Shown here: in pieces, positions 48,250 to 57,665 of the stretch | How positions within the stretch are numbered: the stretch's first letter is position 1 | How the letters are laid out: every line of letters starts with the position of its first letter | DNA from: Gnetum montanum | Taxonomy: Eukaryota; Streptophyta; Gnetopsida; Gnetales; Gnetaceae | Direction: 5' to 3' | DNA: 64,000 nucleotides | Assembly (NCBI GenBank): GCA_015680685.1 | Contig: MNCI01029357.1 | Span: 127,869-191,868, forward strand | Notes under the pieces: generated by a model | What the model was told of the DNA's origin: nothing | Seen by the model: only the letters and a program-made list of their open reading frames with translations | Database searches by the model: none | Made by a program: the position numbers and the translations under genes

Positions 48250-50300
48250 TACCCCCATGAATAAATGAAAACTCGTCCTCGAGTTTCTTACAATAATATC
48301 AGGTAGGTATGGGATTATTGAGGGGAATGGAACTAATGGAATGACATGTGAATGGTTCATTATTACAAGACTTGACAAGACTGGTGTTCATGACAACAAG
48401 GGTGAACACCTTATTACAATGACATCAGGCCACATTTGGCAGTTAAGAGAAAAGAGGAGAGAGAATAGAAGAGAAGAAGAGAGAAGAGTCTTGCTGCTCC
48501 CAACGCCTAGATTGCGCCTTCCGTTGTCCATCCGTAAGCGCATCATCAATTCTGCTCCTTGCATAGCTGCTTCAGCGCTGCTCCATTCCAAGTGTTTGCT
48601 CCAGATCCATTCCGTTGTTGTATGATTGCCATATGCACACACAAAATAATCATATATTAGCAAGGGTAATTGAATCATCATGTAAGTGATACCTTTCTTC
48701 GGTGTAAATGCATTGGCCAGGTTGTGGTATGGCCGATATGGATCTGGGAAGATGTAAATGATGACTACCAAAGGTGTAGGGGTTAAGAAGAGAAATGAAA
48801 AAATTCGGGGCTTAGAAGAAAAATTGAAAAATCAGGCCCCATACCCCCATGACTAATCGCAAACCTCCGGTAGCGTTAGAATGGAGAAAGAAAAGGAGTA
48901 AGAAAGATAGGTAAAAAGGGACAACTATGGCATCGATGAATTGGATGTCAAGATGGAAATGAAAGAAAATAAAATTAATTGCAAAAAGTTAAGGAAAAGA
49001 AGTTAACTAATGCTCCAAATAGGAATGTCAGTGGGTCCTCCCCAAAGCAGGCTCATACCCTTAATGCCCCGACAGACCCACATTCAAAGAGTTCGTAGGC
49101 TCTGGGAATGTCCTTTGGAACAAGAGTTAAAGTCTTAACTAGAAGAATTTACCAAAAAGAAAACAATGTATTAACCAAAATATATACACTAATGATACAA
49201 CCGGAAATGAGGTGAACAATGGAGAGAAGGATGGAGAGAAGAAAAATGGAATGGAATCCCAAGAACAAGGTGGTGTACAGCCCCTTACGTGTTTGTATGA
49301 TTAATGTGACTTGGTAAGTCTCATTCCAACTCTGGCCTCAAACCAAAAACTTCCAGTGACTTCAGATCAATGCATTCGATTAAACCATCCACTTGGATAA
49401 CGAGGATGCATCTTCAAAGAGCCACCACCATTCCAATGAAACAAAGGAGAGAACGGGAAGCAAGAAGGGCCTTAGTTAGAGGGAACACTTTGGTTCCATA
49501 ACCAGTGCTTGTAGCCAAAATGTTATTTTGTCTAAGGGGTGTGCTTTAAATCCTTACTTTGGTTTTTTTTTTGTGTTTTTTGTTTTTTTGCGTGGGGACC
49601 ACACCATGCAAAGACTTCTTATTTTTATTGTCTCAGCTTCCGATAATTGGGTAACATCAGAACAGTAAGAAAACTCAAGAAAAAAACAACCAAGCACCCA
49701 AGTGAATGACCAACACAAAAGCATCAATTTTCTTTGAAGTCACACCCTTTGCAATCCTTGAATCCTTCCTTAGTTTGAGAAATACCCAGTCACCAATTTG
49801 TTAAAGTTCTTATTAAAAGGGAACTGTACATTTCCAAGCCAAGAGAAACCATAGAAATTGGTGGATGGATGAATGAAGTAATCTCATTGCCTGCCATATC
49901 AAAAGAAACATACCTTAGTATCAACATTGTAACTTAAAGGTAAAAACCAAACATTAGCAATCATTAAGAAAACAGTTCATACCATCAGTCTGAACACTTA
50001 TTGGCTGACGAACTTACAGGGTGGATACACACACACACACACACAAATTAGAAAAGTATAACGATGGTGTAAAACAAAAACAAAAACTAAAAAGGTTAAA
50101 GAAAGTTGTAAAACAAAAACGTTGTAAAACAAAAATGTGTAAAACAAAAATTGAAAAAGAAATAAGGGCCCCATATGATTAGCATAGGTGGCCATCTCCC
50201 CCATGGCTGGGTTGTAAGGGAGAGATTCAAAATAATGAGCATGGTTGACCGCTAGTAGAAGTGTGACTTGTACTGGCTAGTGCAGATTCACGGAAAGGTT
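48250..50300 (-). other. B2 3' untranslated region
   Basis: Starts with the polypurine-tract complement TACCCCCATGA. A second copy of that motif with its flank (ATACCCCCATGACTAATCGC) is at 48841. AC dinucleotide repeat at 50027-50045; A-rich tandem GTAAAACAAAAA motifs at 50070-50155. These match, inverted, the B1 region 32560-33240. The minus-strand open frame at 48388-48771 has no homology I can name. Confidence 0.6.
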
Positions 50301-50304
50301 TTGT

Positions 50305-51843
50305 TTATTGTACATTAACCAATAACCTTTTATCCGGGCTGTCAGGCTTATATATCATCATGGCTCTAGAGGGAAAGGTAGTATGAATAATATAAGGTCC
50401 TTCCCACAAGGTCTGAAACTTTGTACATTGGGGTATATGCATGGGGTTCCAGTAAAGGACCTTATCTCCTGGTTGGTACCTAAGCCTTCGAATCCTTAAG
50501 TCATGCCATTGTTTACTATGTGCTTTGTGCAGCTCATTTAATGAAAGTGCAACCAATCGATTCTCGTCTAACACATTCAAAGTTGCTAGTCGTTGTTTTT
50601 GTGCTAGGTCGAGATCCAGGTGAAGTTTGCAAGCCATGGATAGTGTATGGAGCTTACTCTGTATAGGTAGTTTTGGAATTTTCCCGTACACTAGCTCATA
50701 GGGATAATATCCTGTAGGGAGCTTCCAAGTGGAACGATATTCCCAAAGAGCGTCATTCAGTTTCATGCTCCAGTCTCGCCTAAATCTATTAACTGTTCAT
50801 GTTAATATTCTGGTAATCTCCCTATTAGTAACCTCGGCTTGACCATTAGCTTGGGGGTGGTATGTTGTGGTCATTTTATGCTCAACCCCTAAGCGTTGCA
50901 TCAACTTTCTAAATGTTGCACCTGTAAAATGTGTTCCATTATCGAAAATAAGTGCACGTGGCACACCAAACCTATTAACGATTTGTTGTTGTACAAATCG
51001 TGCAGCTGTAGATGATGTGCAATCTGTTACAGCAGCTGCTTCAGCCCATTTGGTTAAATAGTCAACAACAATGATTATATATGCTTTTCTATTGGACATT
51101 GGTGTAATCGGTCCCATAAAATCTATCCCCCATATGTCAAAGGGTTCTAAAGGCTGAATCCATTGTTGTGGACTCTCCATCCTAGCAGTCATTCCCCCAT
51201 CATGTTGGCAACACTCACAAGATTGGGTGAAATGATGGGCATCCTGAAATAGTGTTGGCCAATAATATCCTGCAAGCAGGATTTTAGTGGTCATTCTTCT
51301 CCCAACATAATGACCCCCACAGGGGCCCTCATGAGCATCCTGGAGAACTTTTAATTGATCTTGATCGGGTACACACCATCGAACCAAACCATCAAGGCAG
51401 ACTTTATAAAGTTGTCCCCTGATTTCTATGAAGTATTTGATTTTGTGAAGAAACTGTTGTTTCTTCCTAAAGTTTAATCCTTGTGGTATTTGTTGCGAAG
51501 TCAGATAAGTGAGAATGCCACTATACCATTTTACTTCCATGGGTTGATTATTTATTACACCAGCAAAGAGGGTTTCATCAGGAAAATGGTCAGATACCAC
51601 ATACTCATCCTCTTTGTTGCCCCAACGCAACCGAGATAGATGATCAGTGACTACGTTCTCGGTGCCCTTGCGGTCTACAATAGTTAAATCGAACTCCTGA
51701 ATAATTACCAGCCAATGTATGATACGTGGGCTAACTTTTGGATTATTCATAAGAAACCTAATTGTACTATGATCTGTGTGGATATATACCTTGTTACCCA
51801 ATACATAGTGCTTAAATTTATCCAGTGCAAACACAACAACCAT
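50305..51843 (-). pseudogene. B2 pol, C-terminal half: RNase H end and integrase
   Basis: Integrase joins the DNA copy to the host chromosome. The frame at 50797-51843 starts in RNase H (KVYIHTDHSTIRFLM, DRKGTENVVTDHLSRL), continues with the HHCC zinc-binding domain (HEGPCGGHYVG ... CECC, near 51200-51330) and the DDE catalytic core: Asp in GIDFMGP, Asp in FDNGTHF and Glu in GQAEVTNRE are all present. A single in-frame TGA at about 50790 interrupts it. The frame then goes on at 50305-50766 with the integrase C-terminus (GDKVLYWNP, WEGPYIIH). Otherwise full length. Confidence 0.9.
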
Positions 51844-53040
51844 TAATTATTTTTCTGTATTCGTGTAGTTAAGTTGTGCACCGGTGATACTTTTACTGGC
51901 ACAATGGATGTAATAAGGTCATTTTTGTTCATCTAGTTGTGTCAGTACGACTCCTAAAGCATAATTGGATGCATCGGTCATGATATGGAATGGTCTGGAC
52001 CAGTCAGGTGCTTGTAGAATGGGAGTTTCCACAAGCCTCTATTTAAGAGCTTGGAATGCTTGTTCACATTCCCTGGTCCATTCTAATGGTGCATCTTTTT
52101 TTGTTAATTCTAGCAATGGTTTGGCAACTTTTGAAAATTTCGCAATAAACCTCCTGTAGTAGCCAGTGTGTCCAAGGAATGACCTCATGTCTTTAACAGT
52201 TTCTGGTTGTCAGGTGATTCCTTGGATGACTTTAATTTTTTCTAGGTCAACTTCAATTTCTAATTGCGAAATTTTGTGCCCCAGCACGATGCCCTCTTAA
52301 ACCATCAACTGGCTCTTCTGCCAGTTGAGCTTAAGGTTGGTTTCAACACACCGTTTCAATACTTGCTCTAACCGGTTGAGAGCTTGATCAAAGCTCATCC
52401 CATAAGTGGAGAATTCATCCATGAAGAATTCTACTCCATTGCCTATTTGTTGTTGAAAAATGCTTAGAACTAAGCATTGAAACGTGGCAGGTACATTGCA
52501 CAAGCCAAAAGGAATTTGTTTATATGCGAACGTTCCCCAAGGACTGGTGAATTTTATTTTGGCTTGGTCTTCTGGTGCAATGTGTATTTGGTTATACCCA
52601 CTATATCCATCTAGAAAACTGTAATAGCGATGCCCTGCTATAGTGTCTAAGACTTGGTCCAAAAATGGCAGTGGGAAGTGGTCTTTGAATGTTGCCATAT
52701 TTAACAGCCTAAAATCTATACATACCCTCCATTTAGCTCCCTTTTTCGGTACGATGACAAGAGGGCTAACCCATTCGCTATTAGCGATAGGGTAATTGAA
52801 CCCGGCTTTGAGAAGTTGTTCTACTTCTTCTTTAACAATTTTTTTTAGTTTCAGGTATAATTGCCTTTGGGGTTTCTTGGGAGGTTTCATAGAGGGGTCT
52901 GTATAAATCCTATGCTCGCATATCCGAGGATCTATTCCGGTTAGTTTAGGATACGACCAAGCAAAGGTGGTTGACCACTTGTTTATCACCCTTAGCAAAC
53001 TTTCTTTTTGCGTGGGCATGAGCTTTGCATTGATGATCAC
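51844..53040 (-). pseudogene. B2 pol, N-terminal half: reverse transcriptase and RNase H start
   Basis: 52297-53040 contains fingers and palm: SEWVSPLVIVPKKG, WRVCIDFRLLNMATFKDHFP, YYSFLDGYSGYNQIHIAPED, FTSPWGTFAYKQIPFGLCN. The active-site motif is FMDEF where Athila relatives have FMDDF, so the second catalytic Asp is Glu. From 52296 down to 51844 the connection and RNase H follow in the same frame but with stops. The downstream half is also in this frame. Confidence 0.88.
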
Positions 53041-53900
53041 CGGTTTCCGTTTCTGAGGGTCACGTATTCCAGACTGGTGGATAACGGTTTTAACTCTAGG
53101 GGCTCTTGTTTAAATTCCTCAAGAATCTCCAACTTCCCCTAATTAATATTTTCAGAGTTAAGGGCTGGAAGTTGGCAAAGGACTTGCTCCAATATGTCTG
53201 CGCTTTCAAGGTAAGCACTAGTTATTCCCTCAGCTAGTTCCTTGCAGGTAGTTGGGTTGTTATCTTTATCAGCCATAAGCCACTAGGTGTTTTCTTGTTG
53301 TGTGGCTATTGCATATAGGCACTTTTGTATATTAATGTCCTGTGCACACCGATCGCATGCAGGCAATGTTAAACTTCGCATTACCCATGATTTCTACATG
53401 CAATGACACCCTGTGTCACTATATACAATGTATGGAACTCTTTTCCTCTCAGTTTTCCCAAACGTATTTGTCTTGGATATTTCTAGGGAAAGGTTACGAA
53501 TTCCTAAGCGTGCGTCGATTGTATTTAGCCATGCCCTTCCCATGATAATTGGGAAATCCCCTTTGTCATTGTTTATTTCGATCACTAGGAAATCAGCTAG
53601 ATATGACCATCCACCGATAGTGGTAACAATGTCTTCAACCTGCCCTAGAGGAACAGTGATGGACTGGTCAGCCAGCTGTAGGTGAACGTTGCTCTTCTTG
53701 AGTGGAGGAAGGTTCCAGGTTTTATACAGTTTTTGTGAGATTAAGTTGACCCCGGAACCTGAGTCAAGAAGAGCCTTATGGGGTTCATTCCCAGTGACTT
53801 GGAGATAAAATAAGGGGACTCCCAGATCTAATAATTTCTTTGGAAGGTGGCCAACCTTGATCCAGTCAGTTACTGTATGCGTTAACATAACTGTATGCAT
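53041..53900 (-). pseudogene. B2 protease and linker
   Basis: Retropepsin-type aspartic protease in 53394-53900: the catalytic loop ALLDSGSGVNLIS is intact, and the C-terminal IIMGRAWLNTID hydrophobic motif is present. It is in a different frame from the reverse transcriptase, so there is at least one frameshift in the linker 53041-53393, which otherwise reads like the pol N-terminus. Confidence 0.85.
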
Positions 53901-54086
53901 TGGATGTGATTTTGCTGCTGGAGGATTTCTCGAAACTGTGTTTGGTATGAGAGTGTTAGGACGTCCAACTGCTTGTGAGGGCGAAGGCTTAGTTGGATTG
54001 TTGGTCCTAAGGAAGGGTCTTTTTGGTGAACGATTGTTAGAACTAACTGATATTGAAGGCTTGGGGGCCCTCGCAGTGTTAGGTTC

Positions 54087-55069
54087 TCATAGTTGAGTGG
54101 GATTTAGTCTAGGCTTTATTGGAACGGTTGGTGGTGCGGCCACAGGTGCAAGAGATGCGGATGGATTTGGAGGATATCGTGGGTATGGGGCATTTCCCGA
54201 AGGAGGGGAAGTCTTAAAATATTCCTGAACTTGGTAGTAACATGGAGGTTTTATGTGACCTGTAGAGTCATTTGGGAAAATTGGCCGCTGCGCATAATAT
54301 CCATGAGGGTCAGGTTGCCGGTAAGGACATTGATGTGTGGGCAGTGGCATCCCCCATGACTGTGGGTATTCCCACTGTTGATGTTGTCCAATGGGCTGTG
54401 GAGGCGTTCCACTTAGATAATATGTCAAGGGTTGGTGAAATTGCCTTGGGTTACCTTGTGGATAAGGTAACCTTCGGGGTGTTTACCGTTGATTAAGTCT
54501 TGGATTTAGTGCATACACCCCAAACTCCTGCAGATGTGAGATAATTGGGAAACATCCCTTAGGATGGTCATAGTAGTAGACCTCACATCCACCATCATTG
54601 TCTGAATCAGAATTTACAACCTCATCAGAGATAGGAATTTTTCCCTTACCCTTGTTATCTGCAGGGCTTAAGATTCTCCGCTTGGTTTTGCCTTTATCAC
54701 TACCTTGTTCAACCATAGACTCTTCTACGATTTTTAAGACTATTTCTATTCTTGAGTCTAAGGAATTCCACATTTGGTCTACCTTAGCCGATACCTCGGT
54801 TGTTAACTTTTGGATTGGTAAGGTTTTTCAGTTCACCAACTCTTCGAGTGGTGACTCATCCTCCTCATCACAGAATTTCACTCCCTTCTTGCGAAGGGAG
54901 GGATCGCGATTGTATTCTTCTGCACTTTCTCTCTTCTATAGCTCACCCTCTTCTTGCGCTACTTGTTCCAACAAACTTTCAACTTCATGGGCTCTTAGTT
55001 GGAAAATTTTTCCTTGGGCGTAAGTCCCAAGAGTTATTCTCGTTTCACTCCTTAGCCCATTCACGATTG
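54087..55069 (-). pseudogene. B2 gag, truncated by A3
   Basis: Contains, right to left, the end of the gag domain (LRSETRITLGTYAQGKIFQL at 54990-55060), a Lys/Glu-rich segment, a zinc-finger-like CEVYYYDHPKGC in which one Cys is Tyr (54590), and a Pro/Tyr-rich region (54087-54428). The N-terminal two-thirds of the capsid domain is missing because A3 begins at 55070. A fused open frame, 54936-55487, runs from the A3 LTR into gag and is accidental. Confidence 0.82.
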
Positions 55070-55885
55070 TGCTGACCGAAATCATCGGTGCGGGGCTGGA
55101 ATGTAACGAGCACCGGCAGAGATGCGGACAAGCACAGTTGACCCTGCCTCCGCTTGAGGGAAAGCTGGAAAGGACGAAGGCAGAGTGCCTTGGATGGTCC
55201 GCACACGGATCAAACAAGGACTTCCCCGAGCACCGTCGAAGCGTTATACGCTGGGTTATACGTAAACAGGGCGTAAACAATGAAACAGGCATGCACGGCG
55301 TAAGCGTAACGGGCGTAAATGGAATGGGGCATGAACAGCGTGAACAGAAATGAACACAGCGTGAGCGTACGGGCATGACAGCGTAAACAGCGTGAATGGA
55401 TAGGGCGTAAACAGGCAGACGGCGTGAACAGTGGGCGTACCCGGACGGAGACGGAGTGGAAGCGGGCACGAACGGAGGGTGGGCCAAATTGACGTAAAAC
55501 TAAAAAAGAACCCACAGCGAGCGTAAACAGTAGTCATGTTCGGTCACGAACCGAGCGCGGAGCACGAACGTAAATAGAAGTAAATGACGCACGGGCCAAA
55601 TAAACGTAAAACTGCAAAAGAACTGGACAGCAAATGTAAACAATAAATTATAAAGTTAAAGTTTTGTGCACCGGTCTAACGCAGTTGTGTGGGACACAAG
55701 GCGGACGTAAAGCCCCGATGGACGGAAGAATGCAGCTGGCGGACACGGTGGACGGAGCACAGATTGTGCTTTGCGTGCAGGGTTTCTGGCGTAAGCGTGA
55801 GCATATGAGGGTTTCAGCAGCGTAATTGCTCTGGGTCGGCTTTCTGGTAAATTTCTCCCGGGGCCAGTAAATGTGGAAAAATGGG

Positions 55886-55908
55886 CTATTTATAGGGTTA
55901 GGGTTACC
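55886..55908 (-). promoter_or_regulatory. A3 LTR TATA box with telo-box-like repeat
   Basis: On the element strand AACCCTAACCC runs straight into TATAAATAG, the least decayed version of a motif pair found in all family A LTRs that could be checked. It would drive the genomic RNA leftwards. Confidence 0.6.
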
Positions 55909-56000
55909 GGGAAAAGTGGACGGGGGGGACACGTGGCGTATAGACCAGGCGTTACAATTTGGAAATATGATATACGCCGGGCGTATATCTTATACAACAG

Positions 56001-56353
56001 GCTGGCGTATACGCTGGGCGTACACGCCGGGCGTGAACGCTGGGCGTGCACGCTGAAGGATATCCACTTGCTTCAATCCTTGCTCTTCGGCGTAATCTTG
56101 ATGTTGTCATTGGAAATCCTGTCGTCGAGCGTGTGCCTCTTCCGTACCCGGGCATGTATACTGAAGAGCTGGGCATAGACGCTGGACGAGAACGCTGGGC
56201 ATGCACGCTGGGCGTACACGCTGGACATGCACGCTCGGCGTACACGCTAGGCGTGAACGCTGGACACGCACGCTGGGCGTACATGCTGGGCGTGCACGCA
56301 GGGCGTACACGCTGGGCGTACATGTTGGGCGTACACGCTGGACATGCACGCTG
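56001..56353 (-). repeat. A3 LTR 15-bp minisatellite
   Basis: About twelve tandem copies of a 15-bp unit (consensus GCTGGGCGTACACGC, 56169-56353), with four further copies at 56001-56055. The unit contains the palindromic core GCGTACACGC. Long open frames in both directions here are a by-product of the repeat. Confidence 0.85.
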
Positions 56354-56385
56354 GCACAACACTTAACGAGTTTTGTGGTGTTTCA

Positions 56386-56439
56386 TTGGCCCCTCTTTGT
56401 TGACGCTTGGAGGAATCGACCCGAGAAGCGTCGACAAAG
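56386..56439 (-). other. A3 polypurine tract and hairpin
   Basis: The purine tract (complement of TTGGCCCCTCTTTG) abuts the LTR. The arms CTTTGTTGACGCTT and AAGCGTCGACAAAG (56395-56439) pair over 14 positions with a single T-G pair, around a 17-nt loop. It is the most perfect of the four copies of this structure. Confidence 0.78.
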
Positions 56440-57359
56440 AAGCGCAAAACACCGCAAGCAACTCGATAAAAGCCTTGTCCCTTGCCACCTGACCAAACCT
56501 CATCATACCATGTTCAGTGGTAAACGGGATTGACAGGGCGAGATTGGTAACTGGCAGGAGGGAAGGGATTGTGGGGATCGGTCACTGCCCGGGGGAACAT
56601 GCTGGGAGTGTAAGGTGCTCAGGTGTGCAGTGTGCCGGTCTTTGTCGATAGCCGTCTTTCGGTAGACTCGGAACTCAGGCATGTGATGTGCGTCCTTTGG
56701 CGGAACGGTGCTCTTGGTGGTTTTCCAGGAGAACCAGTTGTCACTGCCAAAGCCACGGGGTGATGTTTTGCATTCTTTGGAGGAACAGCTCCCTTCTTTC
56801 GGGAAACCGTTAGCGAAGAGCCAAAGCCATGCGATAGGACGTTTCTTGACTGCGTTTTACATGAGTACACATTTTCGAGACCGCTACCTTCCCGCCTGGG
56901 GCTTATATGGGAAGTGCCAAGAGTCCCGTTTTTTTTTTTTTTTTTTTTTGAAATTTGTCCTTGTACTCATGTGCGAATTTTGTGTTCTGTGTGCTGCGAC
57001 TGCTATAACGTTTCGCAGGGTGCCATGGTTTGGTAGACAGATAGTGGGTTTTCGGAGAATGGGAATGTACGGGTTAACGGTTTGATCTAGCCTTGCCAAG
57101 TGAACAAATGGACCTTGCCTTATCTTGCTACCTATGATGAAACGCAACCTTGTACGAGAACTTCCGGGCGTCATCCTGCAAACACAACTCCAAAGAGACA
57201 AGAAAACCATGAGTGAATTAATGAGCTTAGATTTAGCCAGCTGCAAGTGAACAAAATTATTCGGGCGGTTCCGAGTTTTGAATGTTGGAGTCGACGACGA
57301 GGGATGCGATGATGCTGATGGATGAATGTGGCTATGGAATGAAGAGCCTAAGATGAACA
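56440..57359 (-). other. A3 3' untranslated region; no gene seen
   Basis: Spacer with a T homopolymer of about 19-20 bases at 56931-56949. The 158-codon minus-strand open frame at 56884-57360 has no homologue in A1 or A2 at this position and I do not call it a gene. Confidence 0.5.
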
Positions 57360-57665
57360 TACCAGTTTATAGTCTTAGCGGACTACCATGGGTTAGTTTT
57401 GTGTCATAACCCGTTGGACATTGCCCGTTTAACGTCGTGGCGGACGTTGTGTTGCCAGTTTTAAGTCTTAGCGGACCCCGAAGAGACGAGCTAGTTTATA
57501 GTCTTAGCGGACTCGGTGGTATCAGTTTATAGTCATGATTCCAGGACTATGTTGTGGTATCAGTTTATAGTCATGATTCCAGGACTGTTATGTGGTATCA
57601 GTTTATAGTCATAATCCAGGACTGTTCTGTGGTATTAGTTTTAAGTCATAATCCAGGACTGTTCT
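57360..57665 (-). repeat. A3 tandem array downstream of pol
   Basis: Eight or so units of 30-40 bp with the core AGTTTATAGTCTTAGCGGAC, the later ones AGTTTATAGTCATGATTCCA. It overlaps the last codons of pol. Same core and place as A1 11990-12390. Confidence 0.8.

Larger units (their letters stand above)
47289..55069 (-). mobile_element. B2: Athila-like Ty3/gypsy element, nearly intact pol, gag cut by A3
   Basis: 3' LTR 47289-48249, polypurine-tract complement at 48250, 3' untranslated part to about 50300, integrase, RNase H and reverse transcriptase (50305-53040), protease (53394-53900) and gag (54087-55069). Gag is cut by the A3 LTR at 55069; its remainder and the 5' LTR would lie beyond A3. 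It has the fewest stops of the B copies and is the only one with a pol, so it is the best reference for the family. It is inserted in A2. Confidence 0.9.
55070..56385 (-). repeat. A3 3' LTR (about 1.32 kb)
   Basis: Starts TGCTGACCGAAATC inside B2 gag and ends GGTGTTTCA. It shares the GCTGGAA...GAGTGCC...CAAGGACTT block order with A1 and A2. Left half has many GCGTAAAC/GCGTGAAC motifs (55260-55440). Confidence 0.82.

Noticed and set aside
48388-48771. Minus-strand frame of 127 codons in the B2 3' region
   Set aside because: Not conserved at the same place in B1 or B3, and no recognisable domain; spacing and composition fit non-coding sequence.
54936-55487. A 183-codon frame seeming to encode a gag fusion
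   Set aside because: Accidental read-through from the A3 LTR into truncated B2 gag; the junction at 55069/55070 is an insertion boundary.
55886-55908. Interstitial telomere repeat
   Set aside because: Only about one and a half degenerate units, always joined to the LTR TATA box in several copies; a promoter motif is the simpler reading.
55952-56362. Several overlapping open frames of 80-136 codons on both strands
   Set aside because: A by-product of a 15-bp unit, divisible by three, in the A3 LTR; no start context, no conservation in the A1 or A2 LTRs.
56884-57360. A 158-codon minus-strand frame ending in a poly-Lys run
   Set aside because: The poly-Lys comes from a T homopolymer; nothing similar is present at the same place in A1 or A2, and no domain is recognisable.
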